NCBI GenBank assembly: GCA_037447655.1
Contig: JBBHKE010002481.1
Location: 26,001 to 90,000 of the forward strand
Length of the DNA stretch: 64,000 nucleotides
Source: Zygnema cylindricum
Lineage: Eukaryota > Streptophyta > Zygnematophyceae > Zygnematales > Zygnemataceae
Direction of reading: 5' to 3'
Notes under the pieces: model-generated
What the model was told of the DNA's origin: nothing
Databases searched by the model: none
What the model saw: only the letters and a program-made list of their open reading frames with translations
Program-made: the position numbers and the translations under genes
Shown here: in pieces, positions 1-11,700 of the stretch
Numbering within the stretch: position 1 is the first letter of the stretch
How the letters are laid out: every line of letters begins with the position of its first letter

Positions 1-60
<60 letters not shown>

Positions 61-62
61 CG
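1..62. repeat. (CT)n/(CG)n microsatellite
   Basis: A run of CT dinucleotides (about 1-44) passes directly into a run of CG dinucleotides (about 45-62). Pyrimidine-rich DNA follows up to about 208 and probably belongs to the 5' leader or promoter of the gene starting at 209. Confidence 0.95.
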
Positions 63-208
63 CACGTTTAACGACCATTACCCCTCTCCCGGTTCTTTTT
101 TGTTCACAAGACTACGTTTTCCCTTTCTCTTTTGTCCTTTCACCCTGTTCCCCTCCCCTCTCTTTTTCTTTCTCTCTCCTTCGTTTTCATTTTTCCTGTC
201 TCCTTGAA

Positions 209-3200
209 ATGTCATCCAAGAGGACTTTGCAGCCGAATCCGTACGGACCTAAAATCTTAAATACTGCTGAGGTCTGTGCGGCCACTGCCTTCTTCTCCAG
301 AAATAATGTGGTCAGCAAGGATGAACACTGGGTTTCTTACAAGGGGAACCTTTCAGGCAGATTAGTTTTAGTTCACCGAATGTTAAATTTCACGGAAGAA
401 CACAAAAAACAGTTGGGCTCAAAACTGAACGATCTTAAACATCCGCATATTGCGAAGGTTATCGGTTGGTGTCCCAATGATATGTATGTTGTAACAAATT
501 ACATGGAGAATGGCAGTTTAGAGCAGAAATTGATCGACGGAAGCCTCCATTGGAGATATCGATGTCGAATTGCAGCAGAAATCGCATCTGCAATCGTATA
601 TTTGGAAAGCAAAAATGTCCCCTTATATGCATTTTCCTCCGCTTTTGTTTTTCTGGACGATTCCAACAAAAGCCAGCTTATTTACACTCTTCCTTGGATG
701 TTTCGGAAAGATTTTGTTCACAGCTTTGGTATTTTCCTGATCGAACTTATAACTGGACTTTCAATAGAGGAGGCTTCCACGTTGACCCATAGATTATCTT
801 CTTTAAATAATTTATTAGCATCAGCTACGCTCATGACAAAGCTAGATACTAGGTCAGGGAGCTGGCCAGCTGATTTGGCTAAAAACTTAGTGAATTTGGC
901 GATACAATCTTCATATGAGACTGGACACCCGAATTACACAGAGATCAAATTCCACGAATTGCATGAAGCGCTTATCTGTATTGCAGAAGAAGCAATGGAT
1001 TCTTCAAAGGTGCATGAAATGTTACCTGTTACTGTGCCAGATACCACACCAGATTCCACACCAGATTCCACACCAGATTCCACACCAGATTCCACTCCAG
1101 ATTCCACACCAGATTCTGTAACACTTCCGGGTTTTGAGCCACAAATTGTGAAGAATGGGGTTCTCCGTTCAGAGAATGAGGTGTTTGATGCTTTACCTTT
1201 GAAAGAAAGGCTTTCAGCGATTGAGCGTGAAGTACAGACTCGAGCATCTGCACTGCATGCTGACGCCTGTTCACTGCGAATCTCTTACCAATTGGCTGTT
1301 AAGAAAAGGCGGGAAACGACTCAGAAAATATGCGATGTTGCAGATAAAGTGAAGGACTGGGAACTGGAAATTGTCAAGGCTTGTGACGAAGAGGATTTTG
1401 TTACTGCAGAAAGCTGGAAACAGATGATAGAATCCAAACAGACAGAGGCACTGGTGGCAGATGCAGAGGCACGGGAAGCAGAGGCGGAGTGTCAGAAGAT
1501 TTTGCAAAGGTTACAAGAGGTTGAGCATGAAAGTATTGCAGTGAAAACTGACGCAGCAGTGCCTTTGCTTAGTTTGCAACAGGTAAATTTTGAAGCTCAG
1601 CAGCTCTTACAATTTATGGTTCTATTTGTTTTGTGCACTTCATCAGTTCTCTACTGATCTATTTTTACCAAGTTATCCTGTTTTAGGACAGTAGTTATTG
1701 AATGTGGGTTGCTTAAAGAAAGTGTAAATTGTTTATGTTCTGCTAAGGTTCAAGTAAGTTTCACAACAAGCTGCCATAATTTTTCATAAAACGCTGTCAA
1801 ATCAACGATGATTTACGGCTTAAATTACAGCATTCAAGGTTGTTCTGCTCCTGCATTTAACTTCTTTTTTGTTTTTATAGCTAGTTAATGCAGAAAATGG
1901 TTTTTTTTTATGGTTTATTTTTTTGCAGGATGCTCGTGAACATTCAGAAAAAATTGAACAAAAGAACCTGACTGAGGCTATTGTGCGTTTAAGGTTACTG
2001 TCCATTGAGCAAGATGAAATGAAACTGAGAAGTCTAGACGTGATGTTAAAGCAGCAAGAATTGGACAAACAGATGGCAGAATTACAGATGGAACAAAAAG
2101 TGGCGACTGCTGTCAAAATTTCTGAGTTGAAAGAGTTTGAAACGCAGAGAACCGAGCTATTACGGAGTCAGAAAGAAATAGAGCAGAAAGTGGCAGCCAA
2201 ACTCTTAGAAATAGCAGCGCAGGAAGATAAGATCTCAGCCATTGATTTGGAGGTTCAGTCTGCGGAGAGGGAGTATGAATCTTTAAGGTCAGCAATGAAT
2301 TTGGAACAGGAGAAAATAGCGAGTGCCAAAGTTGAGGTGGAGAATGAACATAAGAGGTTAGAGAAGGAGAAATGTCAATTGTTGAATTTGAAAGAGAAAG
2401 CTGGAGAAAAATTGGAAAAGCTTATGAAGGTTGCTGAAACTGCGGTACAAATGTCGGACAAACTGAAAAGAGAATCAGAAGAAAGGAAAGCCAAGAGTGC
2501 TGCAGCAGACAAATTGCGACAGGCGATTTGGAAGTTATCAGAAGCAGAACGAAAAGCTCGCCGAGAATGGCCAGATGCACTGAAAAAGACTTGGAAAGTC
2601 AAGGGGCGTTTGCAGGTAAGATTTTATGACTTCTAAATTGGTTGTTTTAAGGTTTGAGTAAACTTTGCAAAGTTTCTATGGTTTCAACGAAGCAGTACCA
2701 AGCTTGCCATTCTATTCTTGCGGGTCTAGCAGCAGGTCCTGTTCTTGAGGTAACTATCGGCTGTTGATTGGGCGTGTATCGTTTAACAACGAGTTAAGAT
2801 AACGTAACAGATGTAAGAGAGTTTAAACAGTTATTCAAACCTGAGGAAAGCTCTGTTTTGTCTCGAGGGAATGCATTTGAGAGCGCGGAGTTAGTGGCAC
2901 GCTCTATCTGCATCCAAGTAAAACTAAATGGTTCTTGTAAATGGAAGAGTTTTCAGGATGTTAAGAGAGCCGCAAAGAGGATATGAGCGTTCAATACTTT
3001 ATATCGCTGGTTATAGCACCCTCAAAGACTGTATAGCTCCTTTCAAAGCTTTCAGTTTAACTCAATTGCCTGGTGATTATCACACAGCAAATTCAAGCCA
3101 AACTTTCTGAAAGAAAATCCAGAGATTATAGAACATTTTATGAAAACACGCCCTGTTTAGTCTCAATGGTATTGAAAATTTCATTAGAAGCATCTTACTT

Positions 3201-5398
3201 TTAGATCTCGGGTTTTTTTGAGTAAATTTGAAGAGGCCGTAGTATCTGTCTTTAGTAGCACGTGAATTTTTAGAGATTCTTGGTGGTATTAAGGAAGGGA
3301 ATTTTATGTTGGAAACATTTTTTTCTTCTATGGGAAGGCCTTCCTCTACAATCTTGGGATGTGGAAATTCAAATGTAGATTAAGTGCTGGAGTTCCGTAG
3401 CTTTCCTAGAGAAAGCTGGTGTGGGTGTTTTACAGATTTACCTCGTAAGGGGCCGACGGTAGTTTCATTGCTTGAATCCACCGGCGATATTTTATGTGAT
3501 TTAAACCAGCCAGATTTATGGGAACCCTTAAGTTCTATCTCTGCTGGCATCATCCATAATGAAACTGGTGCTTAGGCTGTTATAAGCCTGAGTCACTAGA
3601 TAGTTCTCGCCTTTAAAGTAGGAGGAGAATTTTCTTTCACTGTTTATAATGTGTCATTTGAGGTAAAACCGAAAATGGGGGCATGTGGATTTGAAGTTGT
3701 AGAAGAAGACAGAGAGAAGCATATTCCAAAAGTGCGGCGGACAGGTCGGTGGGCAACCCACCACAAATAACAGAAACAATTATAGGATGTTCAGACTTTT
3801 GATCTGAACATCCTATGATTTATTTGACTGTGTCGCCTATTTCGGTTTGGTGGCAATTTTGTAGCACTGAATACCAATTGCCTCTTGAATCAGCTGCTGA
3901 AGCTTTGTCAGGCTGATCCATTCATCTTCTGTTAGGATATTAACACCCAGCTCTTTTGCTTCGGCTCTTCAAACCTGGATCATTACTGATGACAACATTA
4001 TCTGCTGCTGCTTATTTTGAAACCTAAACGCTTAGCAAGATCTTTTGCTTCTTGACCCCCTTGGTTGAGTAGCTTGCCTGTAAAAACTTTTTTTTCCACT
4101 GTAAGATACGGCTGAAAGGTTTGCTGAACCTGGAGTAATATTGATACAATCGTCTAATGGAATGATACATTCGGTTTGTAGGGGATTTTGAAAGAAAGAA
4201 GAAATTCCATGTGCCGTCATTTGTCCGATACACTCCTGTGAATTCAGATCTTCTTCAACTCCTTTGGATGACTAATCATAATTCAGAATTTTAATGTAGA
4301 CCTGATATTTTTGACGCTTCTCCAACTTGAGAAATGCCTAACGCGTAGACAAACTGATTTTACTCAATTGTTTTGGCTATTTCAATTGATTGAAATATGT
4401 TCTGAACGGATAAAGCACCCCATTCTTCCTTTGGTAAAAGAAGAAATTTACTACCTTTATTTAGGGGCACCTTACAAATATCTGCAGGTCAACGAATACG
4501 TTTGTATTGTGTAAGAGCCCTATGTTTTCATCGTTTAAACCTTGTATATCAAAGGCGTTTTTAGATATAAAATGTCGCAAATAGCCCAATACCTGGGCAT
4601 CTTAGTGAAATCCACTAATACACCTTCTGGCGGCTCCCCCTGCAATACGTTGAGTATCTGATCTATAAACCGGACAAGTTCTTGAAGCTCATAGGTTTCA
4701 AAATGATCCTGTTCTGTGTGGGATTTTGCAATGTGAGGGATGACACCTCCAGCATGTTGTATGGGGACCTGTTCTCCTATCATCAAATGTCTACGATTAA
4801 TTTCATTTTTACAGTTATGTCTGGTTTAATTAACTCAGCTGATTTTTGCTCTTAATAGAAATGGTCATACGCCGATGAAGCTGTATTTTAGTATTTATTA
4901 TAGCCTCTTGAACATTCTCTCTTGCAGGATCTGGAGGTACAATGGAATTTAATTCAAGAGGAAATGGCGACTCATCAACAGGATTTGGTTACATGCGAAG
5001 AGAGACTAACACTTCTGAAAGCAGATAAAGCAGTAGCAATAAGTTCAAAACTTTTTGTCCAAGCGAAAGGGATTTCAAATGAGGTTAAGCGTCTATCTGA
5101 TGAAGTTTCCACAAAAGAAGATGAGTTAGTAGACCTTAGTGCAAAATCAGCAAAATTGGATGAAGATATACAAACAGAAAAAGCTAATTTGGCTGCTTCA
5201 GAAGAGACGCTGATAAAAATTGAACGGGAAATGTTTACGGCTCGGTTTAAATGGCTAAATATGGTGGCTACTGTAACAAGACAGAAAATGGAAGCTATGG
5301 CAGAAAAGGAGGAAATTGGCAAAGCCAATTCATTAAAATTGGAGCTTCAAGAAATAAATGAAGAAGCAGACGAGCTCCAGAAGAAATATGGATTATAG
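209..5398 (+). CDS. Pseudokinase with coiled-coil/UVR-like tail (family member lacking the active kinase)
   Basis: Three exons: 209-1582, 1929-2615 and 4928-5398, all joined in phase 0, giving 843 residues. Residues about 20-270 resemble a protein kinase fold of the same type as the N-terminal domains of the two genes at 19.6-34.9 kb. The glycine loop is absent, the VAVK lysine position reads VLVH, and no HRD or DFG motif is visible, so catalysis is unlikely. A PDST tandem-repeat linker (residues about 277-304) follows. The rest is charged coiled coil with UVR-like helices such as DEEDFVTAESWKQMIESKQ, ending in a motif shared with the paralogues (KWLNMV, then EADELQKKYGL). The active kinase domain found in the paralogues is missing. 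The last two introns match theirs in position and phase. Intron 2 (2616-4927) is unusually long and holds a bacterial ligA relic. I know no named family with this architecture. A scaffold or decoy role is only an inference. Confidence 0.82.
1037..1120 (+). repeat. Coding tandem repeat, 7 x 12 bp (PDST units)
   Basis: Seven 12-bp units in frame encode PDTT, five PDST and PDSV. They form the linker between the pseudokinase and the coiled coil, exactly where the paralogues carry their active kinase. The unit sequences are nearly identical, so the copy number may vary between individuals. Confidence 0.93.
2690..3768 (+). other. Intron DNA with coding-like but broken frames, possibly a second bacterial gene relic
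   Basis: This is the first half of the long intron 2. Several + frames have coding-like stretches broken by stops and frame changes, for example the frame ending in KPKMGACGFEVVEEDREKHI and stopping at about 3768. That stop lies just before the perfect hairpin at 3782-3816 and faces the ligA relic on the other strand. I do not recognise a family. Origin from the same bacterial insertion is inferred from position only. Confidence 0.3.
3782..3816. terminator. Perfect 14-bp hairpin, bacterial terminator-like
   Basis: ATAGGATGTTCAGA (3782-3795) and its exact reverse complement (3803-3816) surround a 7-base loop. It lies 20 bases beyond the stop of the ligA relic (3837-3839) and about 14 bases after the end of the broken + frame. 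That is where a shared bidirectional terminator between convergent bacterial genes would sit. The flanking T-runs are weak, so the terminator call rests on the hairpin and its position. Confidence 0.55.
3837..4786 (-). pseudogene. ligA: Decayed bacterial NAD+-dependent DNA ligase (C-terminal half)
   Basis: Read on the minus strand, pieces of bacterial LigA appear in the correct order but in shifting frames. They are: an OB-fold segment (HAGGVIPHIAKSH, compare RAGDVIPQV); the post-zinc-finger segment RHFISKNAFDIQGLNDENI; helix-hairpin-helix pieces EEWGALSVQNIFQSIEIAK and FVYALGISQVGEA; MTAHGISSFFQNPLQTECI; and a C-terminal BRCT domain (VFTGKL, EAKDLAKRLGFK, ADNVVISNDPGL, AEAKELGVNILTEDEW) with a stop at 3837-3839. 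The zinc finger is not intact, and several frameshifts and stops are needed, so no functional product is possible. The adenylation domain is absent. LigA is a bacterial replication enzyme. Plant nuclei use ATP-dependent ligases and plant organelle genomes do not carry ligA, so transfer from a bacterium is inferred. The donor cannot be named. Confidence 0.8.
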
Positions 5399-7655
5399 CG
5401 AGAGGATCTTGGATGTGAGTGGCAGTGCGTCTGAGTTACAAAGAAAGGTAACTGTGGGGTTGATGTAGTAGCGGCAATTCTCCAGGTTCAAGATTTCCAT
5501 GGAATGAACAGCAACTGTAAGAATTTATACAACTGGTCGGATTCGTAAATATGCACACACCTCCTGAAGAGGTGTCAAATCGATAATTTGTGAAATGAAC
5601 ATTATAACCTGAAGTGTACTCAACAATTTCAACCTTTATTTGGTTTTTTATGAACAATAGGGAGATATTTTTGGGAATTCTACTTTTGTTTGTTAACGGT
5701 AGACAGAAGACGATAGAATAGAGGCAAAACGAAATGTGGTCCCATGCTCTAATCAGCCATGAGGTGGTTTGGTATTATTTGGAACCTTTTGGTGTTAGAA
5801 CAGTGAGTAGTATCATGAATTAGGTCTTCATACTTGGTCCTTAGGGTTTGCTAACTTTTCCTATTAGCACTAGAAATTTAGAGTGTGGACGTATGCAGCT
5901 GTTAGTTTTATTCAAGTTTGTGCAACCGTTTTCTATAAGCTAATGCATTTATATTTATTGGTTCCAAATTGTTGTCTATAGTGCTTTTCCCATTGTATAG
6001 TTAATAAAACCTGGACCTTACATTTTTAGGTTGTCTTCCTTCTTTAAGTTTATGTTGGTTTCTTTATCTTTTTCCAACCCTCAAAGCATCATGTTTCAGT
6101 CGTTCGATTCCACCTTTTTGTAAGGGAGCGTAAAAGGAAAAGAAAAGTGTTTGCCTATTTGGGTATGAAAAGTTGCTCTTTTCCATTCATGGCTTTTGTG
6201 TCATCCAATTGATTCCATCCACTTCTGTTTTTGAACTATTGATTATTTTTGAACTAAACGTGTTTACTTTCTCGATTCGTACTTCAGTCCCTCAGCTCAG
6301 TCACCTAATGTTGTTGTTTAACATGAAAGTCCAACAATTTTGAACCTTTTTTGAAAACATGGAAACTCAAAGAATATAAGACAAGCTTTATGAGCATTGG
6401 CTAGATGAACTTCACAGGAGTGATTTTTAATGTGGATTTTATGCAAGTCCACAAAATTTTCCACATCTGTTATATTTCATGCTAACTGTCATTTTGTCCT
6501 ACATATATAACTGCCTGGAAACAATTGTATGACCACTGTTGACAAGTTTATAATCTGATTTGTTATTGCTAAGCTGCAATAAATGTTATTCAGTCTTCGA
6601 GGCACAGATGTTCCAACCTAACTCATATTTTTACTGAACAGTTTTCTTAACTCAGCCCCAAAAACCTATGAAATGGAGTTAGTTTATGTGAAAAAAGAGT
6701 GTGGACCATACTCTGGAATGGGATAAGTAGAAGATTTTCTTGTAGCGTTACAAAATCTGAAAACCTGTGCAAGATCTTACTTTTAAAACTTTCGGCGAGA
6801 TTAAAACTTGTCCAATTTTGGCATACTAAAAGTTACGTTGATGGTAGCGATAGGCCTGATACAAATATTCACTAATTGCCTACAATTCAACAGCAAAATA
6901 TTCACTGACAAAAATATTAAGCCCTTTTTGAAGGTACGATGGAAATCAATATCTAACCGCAGAAAATTCATTAAATAAAACTAATACGACAGTAAGTTGA
7001 CAACCAAATAGTACCACGTGTAGATGATCACATTTTGCTGTACTTTGACCCGTTACGAGATGTCTTGCCATTCACAGTTAAACATCCACCGTATTCCTCA
7101 ATTTTTAATTTCATTTTTTGGGTTTTTATCTTCTTCTCTCTCATTTAGAATTTATGGGGAGCAAAGTTTACGATGTTTGGGATTTTTGAGGAAAATGTGA
7201 ACATGGAAAACGTGCTTCAAATAATTGAAGTAAGAGGGAGGCCGCCTTTTGGGCAATTACTTATTACAGCTGCCAATAAAGTAGCCCCGTATCTCGGATT
7301 AAATAAACTTGAGAGAATGGGATACAAGAAGAAGAAACCTGAAGCATTGAAAGGAGACTTAGAAGAACAGAACGCATTGTGAGGCTGGACAGGTATCAAC
7401 GATAATATAGTGGAAATGTTAAAAGAAGGGACGATAGAAAACTATACATGGATAGGAATGTTAAAGACAACGGCCTTCCATAATTGTAAATTGCAAAATC
7501 TTGGACGAAGAAGTGCAGTTTGCCCACTAAAATTCCATGAAAATGCATTTTCTTATGCTCGGATACCATTACGCACATCGTAGCTTAACAGAATACGGAC
7601 ATGGCATTGCAACTCGATATCGCATCAAAAAAAAATCGAACCATTATAAGATGAG
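5399..7655. other. Intergenic region downstream of the pseudokinase gene
   Basis: Probable 3' UTR and spacer. An AATAAA hexamer lies at 6003-6008, about 600 bases after the stop at 5398. The short frames here (for example 7173-7382) show no recognisable motifs or conserved splice context and are not called. Confidence 0.5.
6003..6008 (+). promoter_or_regulatory. Possible polyadenylation signal
   Basis: A canonical AATAAA, the first clear one downstream of the stop codon of the 209-5398 gene. Single hexamers are weak evidence in AT-rich DNA. Confidence 0.3.
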
Positions 7656-8114
7656 CAGAGGTCGCAAACGGTTGACCGAAACCGTAACCAACTGTTAACC
7701 GACCGCCCGCGTCGGATCCGGAACGGAGTGCCAAATGTGGGGTGCCGGGCGGATTTGGGCGGTTGATTCACAGAAAAAAAAAAAATCGGTTACGGTCGGG
7801 TAAGTAAAACACGAAAAAAATTGAAAGTGTTGTACTGTCCCTACTATCCAACATTATTGTACTTTTTACTCTTGGTATTGTAGAAGGTACGAGGGAGATG
7901 TACGATTAATTTTGTATTTGTTCGGGTACGGACGGGTAAGGTTAGTCGCGAGAAATCGAGTTTCGGTTAACTTTTAATTTCGTAAACGCGTTTCGGGTAA
8001 CGGTTAACAATTTTGAAGCGTGACATAACTCGGTCGGGCGTCGGGTACTCAGATTTTGAAAAAAAAAAAACGGTGGGTTTCGGTTATCTAAAATTTTGAC
8101 TTTTGCGACCTCTG
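7656..8114. mobile_element. hAT-type MITE, family B copy 1
   Basis: A 459-bp element with terminal inverted repeats CAGAGGTCGCAAA at the left and its complement at the right. The flanking 8-bp duplications are AAGATGAG and ACGATGAG (7 of 8 match). An 8-bp duplication with CAG-type ends is typical of the hAT superfamily. No transposase frame is present, so it is non-autonomous. Confidence 0.85.
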
Positions 8115-8121
8115 ACGATGA

Positions 8122-8143
8122 GCTCACTTCTCGAGAAGTGAGC
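8122..8143. repeat. Perfect 22-bp palindrome
   Basis: GCTCACTTCT followed directly by CGAGAAGTGAGC reads the same on both strands. It begins at the last base of the target-site duplication of the family B element and lies about 590 bases upstream of the PDH E2 start. Function unknown. Confidence 0.9.
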
Positions 8144-8735
8144 CACGCGCATTTGAAGATCACAATTTGTAGCCGATATATCTCGTGCTCATGAATATCG
8201 ACATTATTTCTTACATTATCACTTTATCAGATGTTTACATCAAATATTGGCACGGCGTGACCGATATATAACTCCCGTTTCTCGCGCACATTCGCACACG
8301 TGTACCATAATATCGTATACCGTACAAGGGAATGTGTAGTCTGTATGTACAAGAGTACACATGTCGGCGGGCTATGAAATTTTGCTGTGTGACTTGTGCG
8401 GATAGCTGAACGAATTAGGGCGAACGGAAAAGTCGAGTTTGCGAGCAGGATAGCAGACACGCATCAGCAAACAAAAGAAAAGAAGTGAAATAGAAGAGGA
8501 AAACGGAAGTGAAAAAGAAGAGGAAAACGGAAGTGAAAAATAAGTAAACAATAAAAGGTCGGAGTAAGACATAGTCACAAGCGTCTCAAGGACATCTTGG
8601 GAAGGCGGCAGTGGAGTCAAAAAGATAATTTTCTGGGGGACAAGGTAGTCGTCCACGGGAGGAACAACGATAGTGAAGTGCAGTGTTTTTCAGTACCTTA
8701 AGCATAGATACCCTTTTAAGGTTCTCATTCTGACA

Positions 8736-11700
8736 ATGGCTTCTCGTAGAGCTTTGAGGCTCGTTTCAAAAATTGAGCACACTCTTAAACGTGCCTCAAA
8801 TGCAAATGCTTGTGAGGCAAAGTCAGTGAGCAATATCTGCTCTTTTTCTGGATCTGAGGTAGCAGCAAAAATCCCTGCAGTACCAGAGATTGCCCTATCC
8901 AAGTCCAGCATTGATTCTGAATTGCGCCATGGTTTTTCATCAAGGTAATATTCTAAATGTAACAACAATCGTAGTACCGATTTGGATCCACGTTGTTGTT
9001 TCTCCAAAAATTAACATTTAAATCGCTGGTTTTTCTGTTTGTATATCTATTCTTCTTTGTGTATATACACGCATTATTTTTATTCTAACTAAAAATAATG
9101 GCATTGTGCTTGTTGATGCTATCATAGAATAATGTTAAAAATACAGCCTTCATGTGGCTCAGTCAGCAGTCCCTTGGCATGGAGTTTCACATTGTACGCT
9201 TCTTTTGTCTCTGAATAAGTTTTTTTTTTTTAATGTTGTGCCTCAGGAGTAGAATTGTTCCTGTTGGTAACAATGTGCTTCATCAAAATCTTTTACGGAG
9301 GAATTTTTCAGCAGCCGCTGATTGTAAGTATTGAATCACAGCAGTCGTCAGCATGAAATTAAATGATTGATGATTTTTGGTCAATGTATGCTCATAGATT
9401 TGTTGGAAGTCTGCTGTAAGACTGTTTTTTGTACAATGGCATGTTTGTTGGCAAAGTTAGGGTACAAGTTTTTTAATCATCTGATTTTTAGCAGCCTGAC
9501 ATTTTGTGAATGTGAAACATTCTTGGCAGTCTTTTTATATACGAAATACAAATAGCCCTTCCATGTGAAGCAGTTCTTAATTTCGGATTGCAATCATGCT
9601 TAAACTATCCTTGTGGGTTTCAGCAATTTCAGGATATTCAGCAATTTTTTGCCTTTTTTTTTGCATAACATGCAACCAACCTATTTCCAAAATGGCTTGC
9701 TGAAGCTAGACTGCTAGTTTCAAATGCAAGATAAGCTATTTCTGTCAGATGCTGACTGTCATCAAAGAAACCAATATGCTATAAGATGTTTATGTGTAAT
9801 GGAAAGGATTGTAATGAGAAAAGAATCTTAATACATGACATTTCAGACAGTAGCTTTTTCAGTAATTTGAAACATTGTCGTTAACCAGTGAATTTTGCAT
9901 GCGATAGTCTGGTCAGCTTTCCTGGGTGTTGCTCATATGATAGCCTGTGTTTCTTGCGCCCAGTCACCTTGGAACTTGACACTATATTTCAAACCCCAAC
10001 TTAAACCAGAAATGCACCCAAATTTCTTTCTAATGCAGTGCCTCCGTATGAGGAGATTGGTATGCCATCTTTATCTCCGACAATGACACAGGTGCTTAAA
10101 TGTCTCATCTCCACAAATAGTTACTTAGTTATTAAGATGACCAAAACAGGTAAAAAACAGTTTCTGTTTTGGAGGTCATACTTTAATACTCATAGTTGTG
10201 TCACTTGTGGATTTGAGTGGCGTCGGTAAAACCTAAACATTTGCGTTATTGTCAAGCAATTCCGTGGGAGGGTTTTGCTTTAGTCCAAGTGAACAACAAT
10301 TCTTATATGCTATAAAAATCTTTGGTTATTCTTTTGTGTTGACTATTTGCTGGGTTGATACCATGCCTATGTTATGGAAGGCTTGGGAAGTGTTAGGAAA
10401 GGAGACGGAGTTTTACTTTTCTTGTTAGAAATATTGGAGGGTTGACGGATACATGGATTTATGAATGCTTATTGGCGCAGTCCGACAATAGTGTGTTGCA
10501 TCTTAATCAGTTTTTCCATACTGTCGAAATTACAACAAATTAAAACAGGCTTTTGTAGCTTAATTAACATTTTTTTGCCCTTTGCTACATGAATTTTGGC
10601 AACCTTTGGATCCAGCTGATGTGATTTTTTTCCTTCTTCACCTTTAAAGGTACTTCCTATAAATATTTTTTCTGCACTAATAGGACTTGATGCTTTTGCA
10701 TGCAGGGAAATGTGGCCAAGTGGAGGAAAAAAGTTGGTGACTCTGTTGCAGCAGGAGATGTTTTGTGTGAAATTGAAACGGTAAAGTTTTTCTAGACATT
10801 TATTTGTGACTCGTATACCTGTTGGGGAATCTAAGAAGGGGCAGAAATGTAACTTTTTGTGTTTCGTGTGCCATTATGTTTTTGGCAATGTAAATGCAGC
10901 TTGTCCCCCTTAATCTTATATATAAAAGAAACCTAAATTAGTTCGTTTAAGGTTGTGTGGGAGCTAATTTGTTATATTCTACTGAGTGGGGACATATAAA
11001 CCTTTAAGAAAAAAAAACACTTTACCTTGTTCGAGGATATTGCAGGACAAGGCAACTCTGGAAATGGAATCTATGGAGGACGGATTTATTGCGAAAATCC
11101 TTCTTGGTGATGGTGCCAAAGACATTCCTGTTGGCCAGGTACAGTTTTTTGACAGCTTTAATCATTGCTGGTGCAGGAGGATGTAATAAGCTTCTGAAAC
11201 GTTTCCACTCCAAATGAACTTAATGTATATTTCAAAAGTAACTGTAATTGCAGTCTTGTTGCCACAAGCAGCAATAATACTGTCGTTCTGTTTCTCTTCT
11301 TTTACATGAATTGTTCAGGGATTTTTTTTTTTACATAACATGTCAGAAAAATGGACCTCCGTCCTGTTTAAATGATTCAATTCTAGCCAAGCGAATAGCA
11401 ACAAGTAAAATTGACACTCACTTTTCTGGACTCAAAAAGGATTCAATCACACTCGTTTTGCTTAAATGGAATTTCGTAATATGCCAAAAAGAAAGAATGG
11501 ACTTCACAGCAAATTTGATCATGTTGACCGTAAATGAACTGTTTATGGAGCAGTTAAACCATATCTGGACTTATGTAGCGACAAGTTTGGTAGGTACCAG
11601 CTTTATTGAGCTGGTAATAATTATTTCTGAAGAGGTTTTTTCTTCCTTTCTGCAGCCTATTGCCATTATGGTCGAAAATGAAGGAGACATCCCAAAATTT

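Noticed and set aside
3837-4786. Plastid or mitochondrial DNA insertion as source of the ligase-like DNA
   Set aside because: Plant organelle genomes do not encode NAD+-dependent ligase, so an organellar source does not explain it.
8119-8146. Heat-shock element in the PDH E2 upstream palindrome
   Set aside because: The TTC and GAA blocks are spaced by four bases (TTCTCGAGAA), not the two required for a standard element.
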